NCBI GenBank assembly: GCA_029782225.1
Contig: JAKOVF010000001.1
Span: 1-64,000, forward strand
DNA: 64,000 nt
Source of the DNA: Chloroflexota bacterium
Lineage (GTDB): Bacteria; Chloroflexota; Anaerolineae; Anaerolineales; Villigracilaceae
Direction: 5' to 3'
Numbering within the stretch: position 1 is the stretch's first letter; every line of letters begins with the position of its first letter. Both the position numbers and the translations under genes were made by a program. The notes beneath the pieces were generated by a model. The model did no database searches. It was given only the letters and a program-made list of their open reading frames with translations, and had not been told where the DNA came from. Positions 52,747-62,009 of this stretch are shown piece by piece.

Positions 52747-54438
52747 TCAACCTTCAACCTTCTGACCTTCAACCCGGAACAACTCCGGCCACAACTTCAT
52801 CGCGGACAATACTGCGCTCGCGGCAGTCTGACCCAACCCGCACAGTGAGGCATCGGTCATGGTCCAGCCAACATCTTGTAAGCGGACGGCATCCTCTGCC
52901 ACTGTCTCACGTTTGGCTACGCGATCCAGAATTTCCTTCTGTCGCTGGGTGCCCATCTGGCAGGGATAGCACTTCCCGCACGATTCATGCGCAAAGAAAT
53001 GCCCCAATCGCTTCAGAACGTCCCGCATATCACGTGTTTCGTCAAAGACCATCACAACGCCGGAGCCAAGCGGAAGCCCTGCCGCCCGCAGGTCTTCAAA
53101 TGTCAGTTTCACATCGAGGTGATCTGATGTGGCAAATGCGCCCGCCGCGCCGCCAAAGAGAACAGACTGTAATTTCTTCTGATCTGCAACGCCACCGGCC
53201 ATGTCGAGCAGTTCGCGCAAGGTCACTCCAAAGGGAATTTCATACAGCCCGGGTTTTGTCACATCACCTGAGACGCAGAACAATTTCGGCCCGGGAGATT
53301 TTTCCGTGCCGATTTGCCGGTATCCAGAGGCACCTTTCCCGATAATGAGAGGCACATTGCACAAAGTCTCGACGTTGTTGATGACTGTCGGCTTGCCAAA
53401 TAGCCCATGCGTGGTTGGGAAGGGTGGCTTGACCCGCGGAAACCCGCGCTTGCCTTCAATCGACTCGAACAACGCGGTCTCTTCGCCGCAGATGTATGCG
53501 CCGGCGCCCACACGGATTTCAATATCAAAGTTGTCGCTGAGACAGCCAGCCTGGCGTGCTTCGTTCAAAGCGGATTCCAAAACGGGGACGATATACGGAT
53601 ATTCGCCGCGGATGTAAACGTAGCCCCGGCTCGCCCCGATTGCATACGCCGCGATGCACATCCCCTCGATGGTCCGGTGCGGGTCATCCAGCAAAAGGAT
53701 GCGGTCTTTGAACGTACCGGGTTCCGATTCGTCTGCGTTGCAGATCACGTACTTCTGGTCCGCCTGTGCCTGACCAGCACCTTCCCATTTGATGCCGGTT
53801 GGAAAGGCCGCACCTCCCCGCCCTACCAGTCCCGAAGCCTTGACCTCCGCGATCACATCCGCGGGCTTCATCTGTTGTGCTTTGAGAAGACCTTCGTAGC
53901 GTCCGTACTTTGCAAGAGAGGTGGTACCCTCGCCGCAATTTGCGGTCAGCTCACGGATGGAGCCATAAACCAAGGATTTTGGAGCACCCAGATCATAAGT
54001 GTGAAAGTCAGGTGCGATGTTCGTTTCTGCCTGATCGTCAACCAGCGCGGCCGGGGCCAGTTCACACAGCCCAAGGCATGGACTCTGCTCAATGGTCAGG
54101 GACTGGTCATGGGTCGTCTGGCCCGCCTTCACGTCGTAGTGCTGACAGAGATGCTCAAGGAGTCGGTCCCCGCCTTTGAGAGCGCAGGCCGGGTCCGTGC
54201 AAACGCGGATGAAGCGCTTCCCGACTGGTTCGTTATAGAACAGCGAATAGAATTCGATCACGCCGTGCACATCCACCAGCGGCACATGCAGGGACCGGGC
54301 AATTTCAGACGCCACTTCCACAGGCAGCCAGCCGTAAATACCCTGCGCAGCGTGCAAGGCAGGCAAGAGCCCCGAGCGGCCCAGTGGGATGTATTTTTCG
54401 ATTGCGGGGATGAGGGGGGCGAGGTCAATTTCGGACAT
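52747..54438 (-). CDS. NuoE-NuoF fusion, formate dehydrogenase diaphorase subunit, locus 2
   Basis: 563 aa. NuoE part with CTDPAC and CLGLC ligands; NuoF part with the canonical [17 protein letters not shown] loop, [17 protein letters not shown] loop, [11 protein letters not shown] and CGKCYPC for the [4Fe-4S] cluster. It reduces NAD(P)+ with electrons from formate. GGAG lies 6 nt before the ATG and a TATACT about 20 nt before. The last residues come from a TTCAACCTTC-type repeat. Start and layout parallel the locus 1 protein. Confidence 0.92.
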   Translation of the reverse strand: MSEIDLAPLIPAIEKYIPLGRSGLLPALHAAQGIYGWLPVEVASEIARSLHVPLVDVHGVIEFYSLFYNEPVGKRFIRVCTDPACALKGGDRLLEHLCQHYDVKAGQTTHDQSLTIEQSPCLGLCELAPAALVDDQAETNIAPDFHTYDLGAPKSLVYGSIRELTANCGEGTTSLAKYGRYEGLLKAQQMKPADVIAEVKASGLVGRGGAAFPTGIKWEGAGQAQADQKYVICNADESEPGTFKDRILLLDDPHRTIEGMCIAAYAIGASRGYVYIRGEYPYIVPVLESALNEARQAGCLSDNFDIEIRVGAGAYICGEETALFESIEGKRGFPRVKPPFPTTHGLFGKPTVINNVETLCNVPLIIGKGASGYRQIGTEKSPGPKLFCVSGDVTKPGLYEIPFGVTLRELLDMAGGVADQKKLQSVLFGGAAGAFATSDHLDVKLTFEDLRAAGLPLGSGVVMVFDETRDMRDVLKRLGHFFAHESCGKCYPCQMGTQRQKEILDRVAKRETVAEDAVRLQDVGWTMTDASLCGLGQTAASAVLSAMKLWPELFRVEGQKVEG

Positions 54439-54498
54439 GAACGCTCCAATATGTTGAGTATACCGCGAAGCGAGGACCAGAGTCTTACCCGGAAGTCA

Positions 54499-54568
54499 AA
54501 CCACAGAGCACACGAAGCACACAGAGATTCTCAAACGATTCTCCGTGCTCTCTGTGTGCTCCGTGGTT
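54499..54568. repeat. AACCACAGAG...CTCTGTG...GTGGTT inverted repeat (family C)
   Basis: Arms of about 20 bp: AACCACAGAGCACACGAAG and CTCTGTGTGCTCCGTGGTT. The best-conserved copy of the family. Confidence 0.75.
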
Positions 54569-54611
54569 AAAATTTGCCTTCTGAAGCAACTGCAGATGGC
54601 AGCAGACGAGT

Positions 54612-55049
54612 CTACCGCCCACCGCCGGTAATATAGTGCTCCAATTGCCGGATCATCCCTTTATGATCGTCAATCACTTCCTTCACCACGTCACGGATCG
54701 AGATGAGGCCCAACAGTTCGGTGCCGTCGAACACGGGCAGGTGACGGATGCCCTTGTCGATCATCAAGGCCATGCAATCCTCAAGCGGTTGGCTGGCTTC
54801 CACGTAGGCAACCTTGGAGGTCATGATCTCACTGACCTGCATCTCCTTTGATGTTTTCCCCGACAACTCAACCTTGCGGACGATGTCACGTTCGGTCAGA
54901 ATGCCTTCCACCTTGCCCTTGCCAACAACCATCAGGGCTCCAGTATTGTGCTGAGCCAGCATCCTCAGCGCATCATAAACGGTGGCATCTGGAGCGATCG
55001 AAAAAACCTGGCTTCCTTTTTTGCGAAGCATTTCACGCACTGTAGTCAT
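54612..55049 (-). CDS. Two-CBS-domain protein
   Basis: 145 aa, made of two CBS units: ATVYDALRMLAQHNTGALMVV with the linked EGILTERDIVRKV, and EDCMALMIDKGIRHLPVFDG with LLGLISIRDVVKEV. Such proteins bind adenine nucleotides and act as energy or ligand sensors. AGGAG is well placed for the ATG at 55049; upstream frames are spacers. No fused effector domain. Confidence 0.88.
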   Translation of the reverse strand: MTTVREMLRKKGSQVFSIAPDATVYDALRMLAQHNTGALMVVGKGKVEGILTERDIVRKVELSGKTSKEMQVSEIMTSKVAYVEASQPLEDCMALMIDKGIRHLPVFDGTELLGLISIRDVVKEVIDDHKGMIRQLEHYITGGGR

Positions 55050-55145
55050 AAGGTCTCCTCTTTGGCTAAGCCTAAAGTATAGACTTAAACACACTGATTG
55101 GCAAGAAGTCATGATTTTACCTATCATTTTCTCTCACGAATGGAA

Positions 55146-55151
55146 TATCAT
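55146..55151 (+). promoter_or_regulatory. -10-like element, leaderless start of the glycerate kinase gene
   Basis: TATCAT, 6 nt before the ATG at 55158. Confidence 0.45.
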
Positions 55152-55157
55152 TAGTTC

Positions 55158-56492
55158 ATGATTTCACCTGCAGCTTTTCTCACCCATAGCCTGGTGCACC
55201 ACCCGCGCGGCGAGATGGTTACTCGCATACTGGCAGCAGCGATCCATGCTGTGGAGCCGGGCAATGCAGTCCGGCGGCATGTGCAGCGCGGCGATGGGAA
55301 TCTGATTATTGCCGGACAAAACTACGCCCTGGCAGACTACCGCCGCATTCACATTCTCGGACTCGGGAAGGCCTCCCATGCAATGGCATCGTCTCTGCCG
55401 GGACTGTTGGAAGGCTCCCGCTATCGCGGCCTGCTCATCGCCAAGCATGACTCCGTTTTCCCCGATGGCTTTGAACAGGTGCTGGGTGGGCATCCTGTCC
55501 CAAACCAGGACAGCGTCCATGCGGGACAGATGGCCCTGGAGTTTCTTGCAGGAGTTCAGGCTGATGACCGGCTGCTATGCCTGATCTCCGGCGGCGGTTC
55601 AGCGCTGATGACCGCGCCGGTGAACGGAGTCACGCTGGGAGACATGCAATTGCTCACAACGCTCCTTCTCAAGGGCGGTGCCCGCGTGGACGAGATCAAT
55701 ACCCTGCGTCGCCATCTCGATCAACTCAAAGGCGGAGGCGTTGCGCGTATCGTCAGTCCTGCGCGCGTGGTCAGCTTGATACTGTCAGATGTAGTGGGGA
55801 ATCCGCTCGAGGCGATCGCTTCCGGGGTCACTGCGCCAGACCCAACGTCGAGGGAAGATGCGCTGCTCGTTATCGAAAAATATGGACTGGGGGAAAAGGT
55901 CCCTGCCAGGATTCTCCAGGCTCTGCAAGACTCTCCTGAAACTCCGAAGCCCGGAGATAAAATATTCGAGAAAGTCCAGAACGAATTGGTCGGAAGTAAT
56001 CTTCTGGCCGCACAGGCTGCACTTCAAGTGGCACGGGCCGAGGGCATGGACGGTGAGATTCTGCAAACCGATCTACAGGGCGAAGCCCGCCAGGTTGCCA
56101 GAGACATCTGCAATATTCTTCGGGCAGGAGAGTTCGCACATGCGCGCCCATTTTGCTTGATCGCGGGCGGCGAGACAACAGTTACTGTCCGCGGTCACGG
56201 CCGCGGCGGACGGAATCAGGAACTCGCGCTGGCCTGTGTTGATGAACTATCCACAATGCAAAATGTGATGATCGTTTCGCTTGCGACTGACGGCGAAGAC
56301 GGCCCAACGGACGCAGCCGGTGCAGTGGTCACTGATCAGACCTGGGCGCGCGGCAAGGCGCTTGGACTTTCATCGGTCGAGGCCTTGGCTGAAAATGATT
56401 CTTACAAATACTTCGATGCACTGGGAGATTTGCTCAAACCCGGGCCAACCGGAACGAATGTGAACGACTTGATTTTTGCGTTCGCGTTTTAG
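55158..56492 (+). CDS. gckA: Glycerate 2-kinase (GckA/MOFRL type)
   Basis: 444 aa. Family signatures: HILGLGKASHAMA, CLISGGGSALMTAPVNGVTL as SGGGSALMTAPV, ILSDVVGNPLEAIASGVTAPD as SDVVGNPLEAIASG, and the MOFRL domain IAGGETTVTVRGHGRGGRNQELALA as GGETTVTV and GRGGRNQEL. Phosphorylates D-glycerate to 2-phosphoglycerate. Standard length. Confidence 0.92.
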   Translation: MISPAAFLTHSLVHHPRGEMVTRILAAAIHAVEPGNAVRRHVQRGDGNLIIAGQNYALADYRRIHILGLGKASHAMASSLPGLLEGSRYRGLLIAKHDSVFPDGFEQVLGGHPVPNQDSVHAGQMALEFLAGVQADDRLLCLISGGGSALMTAPVNGVTLGDMQLLTTLLLKGGARVDEINTLRRHLDQLKGGGVARIVSPARVVSLILSDVVGNPLEAIASGVTAPDPTSREDALLVIEKYGLGEKVPARILQALQDSPETPKPGDKIFEKVQNELVGSNLLAAQAALQVARAEGMDGEILQTDLQGEARQVARDICNILRAGEFAHARPFCLIAGGETTVTVRGHGRGGRNQELALACVDELSTMQNVMIVSLATDGEDGPTDAAGAVVTDQTWARGKALGLSSVEALAENDSYKYFDALGDLLKPGPTGTNVNDLIFAFAF

Positions 56493-56542
56493 CCCTGAGC
56501 CGCGAGCCTTAAACGGCGAGTGCGGCGACGGGTCTCGTGCTA

Positions 56543-56602
56543 ATTGTGGGAACTCTAGAACACGAGATTCTTCGCTCGCTATCGCTCACTCAGAATGACA
56601 TA
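56543..56602. repeat. Dispersed repeat piece (GAGATTCTTCGCT...CTCAGAATGACA)
   Basis: ACGAGATTCTTCGCTCGC and CTCACTCAGAATGACATAAC, shared in part with 44825-44922. It precedes the DJ-1 family gene's stop. Confidence 0.5.
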
Positions 56603-56607
56603 ACAAG

Positions 56608-57129
56608 TTACCCTTTTTCAAACAACTCCACCAGCTCGCGGCAGAAGGCAGGGGTGTCCGCGACGACTCGCCCCCAGACCAGGTTGCCTTCGCAGAATGC
56701 AGCTTCATCCACCCACGTCGCGCCGGCATTGACCAGGTCATCTTTGATGCCGAGAGAGCCTGTGGCACGGCGACCTTTGAGGATGCCGGCCGAGACAGCA
56801 ACCAGGCCGCCATGGCAAATGATGCCAATGGGCTTACCGGCTTTGTCCATTTGTGAGACAAGGTCTGTCACAGCCTTATAGCGGCGCAGCTTATCGGGCG
56901 CCCAACCGCCCGGCACCACCAGCGCCGACAAATCTTCCGCTTTGAGAGATTCGATCAGTGTGTCAGGTTCAATGGCGAGTCCATTCTTTCCGTGCACAGG
57001 TTCGAGCTTCATCGCAGCGCTCAGGACCTGCGCGCCTTCCTCCTGTAAACGCATTAGAGGGACATAGTATTCAAGGTCTTCCACACCTTCGGCGACAAGA
57101 ATCGCAATCTTCTTATTCTGTAGACGCAT
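56608..57129 (-). CDS. DJ-1/PfpI family protein
   Basis: 173 aa. Glutamine-amidotransferase-like fold with ILVAEGVEDLEYYVPL, VVPGGWAPDKLRR and the nucleophile GIICHGGL (C105, H106). Members are deglycases/glyoxalases or proteases. ATG at 57129 has AAGGA 8 nt upstream; a longer start at 57153 is less likely. Confidence 0.88.
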   Translation of the reverse strand: MRLQNKKIAILVAEGVEDLEYYVPLMRLQEEGAQVLSAAMKLEPVHGKNGLAIEPDTLIESLKAEDLSALVVPGGWAPDKLRRYKAVTDLVSQMDKAGKPIGIICHGGLVAVSAGILKGRRATGSLGIKDDLVNAGATWVDEAAFCEGNLVWGRVVADTPAFCRELVELFEKG

Positions 57130-57306
57130 AGGATTTTTCCTTCCAGCAACCAACGAGTAAGTTTTTCGATTTATACCACACGCAGGAATAGGGGAATCCC
57201 TGAATGGCGATGCACTTAAGTTCGCGTATAAGTAACACAGCCTCTCACCTGTCGTTATTCAATTCAGGTATCAGATTAAGTACTGGACGGATTCTAAAGG
57301 AGAAAC

Positions 57307-57852
57307 ATGGATACCGCGACTCTTGTACTCATTATGATGATTGTGATTTTATTTCTTCTGAGCATGCAGCTGGCACGCCCTCTTTGGACGCGCCGAAAGC
57401 GGACCGAGCCTCTCTCGAATCAGTTCATGACTGGATATTCACGCCCGGTGTTCCATGCGGAACAGGATTTCGGCGCGCGTAGGAGACCTGCACGCACGGC
57501 CTATATTCTTCCCCTCTCGGATGAACAAAAGAATCACTTCACTCTCGAATGGCTGGCGGTCCAGGCGCTCTTTGCCCGGAACCCGGGGCGCGGCATCAAA
57601 GAGGCCGAACAAGTGCTCAGGAATATCCTGCGCGCCAAAGGATACCCGGCCGATGATCTCAGCCAGTTGACCACTGCCATGGCCCTGGATTTTCCAGCGC
57701 ATGAGACGCAATTTCGTAAGCTGCACTTGCTGGCCATGAGAAGCAGCCGGGAAAACATGGGCAAGGCGGATCTATACCGTGTGATGCTGCACGCTCGCAT
57801 CTTGTTCGAAGAGATCCTGTACGCCGATCTCGTTGAAGCGCCATCCCATTAG
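57307..57852 (+). CDS. Membrane-anchored protein of unknown function
   Basis: 181 aa. One N-terminal membrane segment (LVLIMMIVILFLLSMQLA), then a basic region and a helical cytosolic or periplasmic domain that includes FTLEWLAVQALFARNPGRGIKEAEQVL as FTLEWLAVQALF. AAAGGAG is well placed. Lies just before the ABC exporter genes on the same strand. Not recognised. Confidence 0.65.
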   Translation: MDTATLVLIMMIVILFLLSMQLARPLWTRRKRTEPLSNQFMTGYSRPVFHAEQDFGARRRPARTAYILPLSDEQKNHFTLEWLAVQALFARNPGRGIKEAEQVLRNILRAKGYPADDLSQLTTAMALDFPAHETQFRKLHLLAMRSSRENMGKADLYRVMLHARILFEEILYADLVEAPSH

Positions 57853-57897
57853 AGAGGCCGAAATGTACAACACTGCTCCATGGAAGGTAGAATCTGA

Positions 57898-58869
57898 ATG
57901 AATACAAACAATGATCACGTAGACGATGGTCTCGTCGCCCGTGCGCAAGATGTGACAAAAATGTTCGGTACCCGGGCCGCGGTAGACTCCTTGAGCATGA
58001 ACGTGCCACGCGGCTCCATTTTCGGATTTATTGGGCCCAGCGGCTGCGGGAAGACTACCACGGTCCGCCTGTTGACTGGAATCTACAAACCGACTTCCGG
58101 CACTTTGACCGTGCTCGGTAAGAATCCCGCTGATTTTTCCAGGAAGGACCGCGAACGGATCGGCTATCTGACGCAGCAGTCCGTTCTATTCCCGGAACTG
58201 ACGGTGTGGGAAAACCTGAATTTTGTCGCGTCCCTCTACGGGGTCGGTCTGTTTCGGGGAAAACGGTTGAACCGCCTGCTTGATTTTGTCGAGCTGGCAG
58301 ATGACAAGTCCAAGCTGACCAAACAGCTCTCCGGCGGCATGAATCGACGGCTGGGCCTGGCTGCCACGCTGATCCACAAACCGGAACTGCTTTTCCTCGA
58401 TGAGCCTACCGCCGGCATCGACCCGCTCCTGCGGCGAAAATTCTGGGACTATTTCAAGAAGCTGCAGGAAGAGGGGCACACGCTTTTTGTCACAACACAA
58501 TATGTAGGAGAAGCTGAATACTGCGACCTCGTCGCCGTTATGTATGATGGGAGGCTCCTGATGGTGGATACGCCTGACGGCCTGCGCAAGAATGCATATG
58601 GAGGCGAGATTGTCACATTGAGAACGCAGGAACTGATCGGGCATGAGCAGAGACAAAAGTTTGAAAGTCTTCCATTCACCAGAAGTGACGCCAGGATCAT
58701 AAGCGATCAGGAGATCGAAATCATCGTGGACGAGGCCAGCACAGCCATGCCTTTGTTGATCGAAAACTGCAAGGCCGCCAACTTGCATGTGGTCATGATC
58801 GAGCAGAAGATACCCCCGTTTGATGACGTGTTCGTCCGACTGATCGAGACTGAGAGAGCCAATGTTTAG
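57898..58869 (+). CDS. ABC-2 type exporter ATPase
   Basis: 323 aa. Walker A GPSGCGKTTT, the Q-loop in LTQQSVLFPELTV, signature LSGGMNRRLGLAATLI, Walker B LLFLDEPTAGIDP. The C-terminal domain (about 215-320) is typical of drug/lipid exporter ATPases. It precedes and overlaps the permease gene by 8 bp. Substrate unknown. Confidence 0.9.
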   Translation: MNTNNDHVDDGLVARAQDVTKMFGTRAAVDSLSMNVPRGSIFGFIGPSGCGKTTTVRLLTGIYKPTSGTLTVLGKNPADFSRKDRERIGYLTQQSVLFPELTVWENLNFVASLYGVGLFRGKRLNRLLDFVELADDKSKLTKQLSGGMNRRLGLAATLIHKPELLFLDEPTAGIDPLLRRKFWDYFKKLQEEGHTLFVTTQYVGEAEYCDLVAVMYDGRLLMVDTPDGLRKNAYGGEIVTLRTQELIGHEQRQKFESLPFTRSDARIISDQEIEIIVDEASTAMPLLIENCKAANLHVVMIEQKIPPFDDVFVRLIETERANV

Positions 58870-60406
58870 ACCGTTCCGATTTTTCATCCGCGTATCATCC
58901 TTCCTCAACAAGGAATTGACGGAGATCTTTCGGCAGCCCCAGTTGATTCTGATCCTGATCCTTGGCCCATTTCTGATCATGCTCCTGTTTGGGTTGGCTT
59001 ATCCCGACCAGACACGGTCTCTAAAGACCCTCTTTGTGGTGAGTGATCAAAACCCTTTTCGGGAGGAGATTAAGGCCTTCGCGTCAAAAATGACGGACAC
59101 TATGACCGCAGTCGGGATCGAACCAAACGAACAGCTAGCTCTTTCCAAGCTTGCTTTGAATCAAGTGGACATTGTCGTGGTTGTGCCTGAGAATCCGCTC
59201 GCGACCATCCAGCAGAATCAGCAGGCCCAGTTCCGTGTCTATCACAATGAGGTCGATCCCTACCAGGTCGGCTACATCCGGTTCGTAGCCAGCGAACTCG
59301 TTGACGAAATGAACCGGCAGGTCTTACAGACCATGACCGAGCAGGGCCAGCAGGATGCAGCCTCGCTTCAGACCAATTTGGAGGCGGCCAGCGCAAATGC
59401 GAAGGCGTTGCGGGAGGCCCTTGAACGCGGCGATGTCAATGGCGCTGTAAATCAAAAACAACAACTCAAAACCAACCTGGACCTGGTGCGGGCGGCTGTG
59501 GGTATCAGCGTTGGAATCAGCGCGGGCATGGGCAATCAGACCGGAGATCCAATACCCCAGACCGGTCAGAACGGACAGGATGTGATGTCCACCATGGACC
59601 AGGTGGATCAAGGCGTTTCGGCTCTGGATGGCTTGAATGCGAGCACTTCTCCGGCGGACGCGGCCAGGATGGCTACCCAGGTTGGAGAAGTGGAAAAGAA
59701 CCTCAACACACTGAGCCAGCAGCTTTCACAGTTCCGTTCCGTGCAGCCCAGGATTCTGGTCAGCCCTTTCACCTACAAGACTTCTCCGCTGGCACAGGTG
59801 GAATACACACCCACCGGCTTCTTTACGCCCTCCGTAATTGCACTGCTGCTTCAGCACCTCTCAGTCACATTTGCAGCGCTATCGATCGTGCGTGAACGTC
59901 GTTCCGGAATTATGGAGCTGTTCCGGGTCTCGCCCATTTCGGCTTTCGAGACGCTAGTCGGCAAATACATGAGCTATCTTCTCTTTGAGGGCCTGCTGGC
60001 CGCCATCATCACCCTGCTGGTGGTGTTCATCCTCGGCGTGCCCATGCTGGGAAGCTGGATTCAGTATGCGGGCGCAGTCGCGATCCTGCTCTTCACGTCG
60101 CTGGGCTTTGGCTTCCTGATCTCGCTGCTTTCTGATACAGATACACAGGCGGTTCAGTTCTCCATGTTGTTCCTGCTTGCCAGCATTTTCTTCAGCGGGT
60201 TCTTCATGGATCTGCGCCTGATGTGGAAACCGGTCACGTTCCTTGCCTGGTCACTCCCAGCGACCTATGGTGTGCGCATGTTCCAGGATATCATGCTGCG
60301 CGGTTATTCCATCCCGCTGCTGATCTTTGAAGGGATCGCGGCGATCGGCGTCCTGTTGTTCTTCATTAACTGGTCGCTCTTGCACCGTAAGATGGCAACA
60401 TACTAG
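58862..60406 (+). CDS. ABC-2 type exporter permease with large outside domain
   Basis: 514 aa. TM1 at about 28-45; a Gln/Ala-rich coiled outside domain (about 50-320); then five helices with the ABC-2 signature ERRSGIMELFRVSPIS and YLLFEGLLAAIITLLVVFILG. YhgE/DrrB-like architecture. Exports lipids, drugs or polymers with the ATPase upstream. Confidence 0.88.
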   Translation: MFRPFRFFIRVSSFLNKELTEIFRQPQLILILILGPFLIMLLFGLAYPDQTRSLKTLFVVSDQNPFREEIKAFASKMTDTMTAVGIEPNEQLALSKLALNQVDIVVVVPENPLATIQQNQQAQFRVYHNEVDPYQVGYIRFVASELVDEMNRQVLQTMTEQGQQDAASLQTNLEAASANAKALREALERGDVNGAVNQKQQLKTNLDLVRAAVGISVGISAGMGNQTGDPIPQTGQNGQDVMSTMDQVDQGVSALDGLNASTSPADAARMATQVGEVEKNLNTLSQQLSQFRSVQPRILVSPFTYKTSPLAQVEYTPTGFFTPSVIALLLQHLSVTFAALSIVRERRSGIMELFRVSPISAFETLVGKYMSYLLFEGLLAAIITLLVVFILGVPMLGSWIQYAGAVAILLFTSLGFGFLISLLSDTDTQAVQFSMLFLLASIFFSGFFMDLRLMWKPVTFLAWSLPATYGVRMFQDIMLRGYSIPLLIFEGIAAIGVLLFFINWSLLHRKMATY

Positions 60407-60485
60407 TTCATCCTGTCATTGCTCCTGCTGGCGCAAGGTTTCCGACCTCCCGAAGGACACACCTGCACCCACCGCAGGTGCGGTG

Positions 60486-60537
60486 TCGGGACGGTGTGTG
60501 CCAGCGGTTGACCGCCGAAGGTCCCCGAAGGGGGAAG
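60486..60537. repeat. 52-bp direct repeat, copy 1
   Basis: Starts TCGGGACGGTGTGTGCCAGC and ends CGAAGGGGGAAG; differs from copy 2 at one base (CCGCCGAAGG versus CCGCCGAGGG). Confidence 0.85.
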
Positions 60538-60554
60538 GTCTCCCGGGTATTTAA

Positions 60555-60588
60555 AGGTGACAGTCACTTCTCAAAGTGACTGTCACCT
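60555..60588. repeat. Family-B hairpin between the direct repeats
   Basis: AGGTGACAGTCACTT and AAGTGACTGTCACCT pair over 15 bp around CTCA. Core shared with 40895-40928. Confidence 0.8.
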
Positions 60589-60714
60589 GCATTCTGGGTG
60601 GGATGCGTAGGTCTTCGGGATGTTTTGAAGACAAAAAGAGCCTCCGCTGATGCAAGGTCTGTGACCTCCCGAAGGCCGTTTCGCCCCGTCGGGCTCACGG
60701 CACGAACGGGGACA

Positions 60715-60766
60715 TCGGGACGGTGTGTGCCAGCGGTTGACCGCCGAGGGTCCCCGAAGGGGGAAG
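60715..60766. repeat. 52-bp direct repeat, copy 2
   Basis: Second copy 229 bp downstream of the first; 51 of 52 bases match. Confidence 0.85.
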
Positions 60767-60827
60767 CTCTGCCAGGATATGAGTGCATCTTAATGCTCGA
60801 AAGATTTGAAATCTTCTGAGCACTCTA

Positions 60828-62003
60828 TTACTGGTTCGTAATATACTCCCGGACGCGCTGCAGCAGGCGGTTGGTCCGGTTGAGCAGGATGGCGTCCTCA
60901 GAAGATAAGGAGCGGCGCGCGTTCGCCTGCACCTTTTGCAGGCGCCGCCTCAAATTGATCGCTTCTTTCAGCGGCTCCTGCGCCCAACGATGTGCAAAGG
61001 TGGGATAGAGTTCCCCAAACAGGATTTGGGTGGCAACTGCAGCGACGGGAGCCAGAAAAACTCCAATGATCCCGAAGATCTCTGCCATGGCGATTACAAA
61101 TAGCACGATCGACAAGGAGTTATAACGCTGCCCGTGGATTAAGCGCGGTTCGACGAGGAATTTTAGAGCGATCAAAACGACCAAGGTATAAACCGCAGGC
61201 AGAAATGCCGCGGCAGAAGCTCCGCTCCCCACCCCCAGAATGATCAAAGGAACCAACGCGATCAGAATCCCAAACCACGGTGCGAGTCTTGCCACGACGG
61301 CCCATAAAGTCAGGAGCACTGGATACCGAACGCCCATCAGGACATAACCTACCAGAAGGAAGAATCCGGCCAGGATCCCCTGGGCCAGCTCACTCCGAAG
61401 AAAAGCGCCGACCCCGGCCTCCATCGAACGCCAGATGTGCAATGCTCTTGCGTGATGCTCAGCAGGAAACATCGAAAGACCCAGGCGCTCGAACCGCACC
61501 TGATCCGCGCTCCAGTACAAACTGAGAATGATGATGATGCCCAGATACCCAAAGAGGGAGAAGAAGTTTTGCGTGGCCGTCAGAAATCCCTGACGGGCGG
61601 TTTGTCCCTCTGAACTGGTAAGCGCCTTCAATAGGTCCGCGGAGGGCGGCAGTTGTTCTGCGATGGCCTGCTTGAACATGGATGTTTGCTGGGGCCAATC
61701 CGTTTTGATGCCCTCATAGGTGGTGACCATATCATCCGAGACCTTTTCCAGATCCTGGACTAGAGGCGAGCCTACTAACACGACAAAGAGCACGATCGAA
61801 AGGATCAAAGCGGCGTAGACGAATCCCAGTGCAAAAGGCTTGGTAAACTTCTTGTCTGTAATGTTGCTGATCAGAGGACGCAGGGCCGCAGCCAGAGCCA
61901 GTGACAGCAGAAACAGTACAACCGAGATGCGGAATTGCCATATCAGGAGCAGGACCAGCAATGTTGTGGCAATCGTAACGATATACCCGAGAATTCTCGT
62001 CAT
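60828..62003 (-). CDS. AI-2E family transporter-like permease
   Basis: 391 aa. Seven to eight helices: IVTIATTLLVLLLIWQFRISVVLFL at the start, a TM-linked extracytosolic region, and the family's C-terminal segment YTLVVLIALKFLVEPRLIHG ahead of an IPEGIIGVF-like EIFGIIGVFLAPVAA loop. AI-2E family members transport small organic solutes or quorum signals, or sodium/proton-coupled solutes. A Lys/Arg-rich cytosolic tail follows. Second of two adjacent paralogues. Confidence 0.8.
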   Translation of the reverse strand: MTRILGYIVTIATTLLVLLLIWQFRISVVLFLLSLALAAALRPLISNITDKKFTKPFALGFVYAALILSIVLFVVLVGSPLVQDLEKVSDDMVTTYEGIKTDWPQQTSMFKQAIAEQLPPSADLLKALTSSEGQTARQGFLTATQNFFSLFGYLGIIIILSLYWSADQVRFERLGLSMFPAEHHARALHIWRSMEAGVGAFLRSELAQGILAGFFLLVGYVLMGVRYPVLLTLWAVVARLAPWFGILIALVPLIILGVGSGASAAAFLPAVYTLVVLIALKFLVEPRLIHGQRYNSLSIVLFVIAMAEIFGIIGVFLAPVAAVATQILFGELYPTFAHRWAQEPLKEAINLRRRLQKVQANARRSLSSEDAILLNRTNRLLQRVREYITNQ

Positions 62004-62009
62004 ACGCGA

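Larger units (their letters stand above)
60407..60827. other. 421-bp spacer filled with repeats
   Basis: No gene is supported. It contains two nearly identical 52-bp direct repeats (60486-60537 and 60715-60766), a shared 22-bp word CAAGGT...GACCTCCCGAAGG before each, and the family-B hairpin at 60555-60588. GTGGGTGC/GCACCCAC pairs add further structure. Confidence 0.7.

Noticed and set aside
60407-60827. CRISPR array in the repeat-rich spacer
   Set aside because: Only two 52-bp direct repeats with no regular short spacers and no cas genes nearby.
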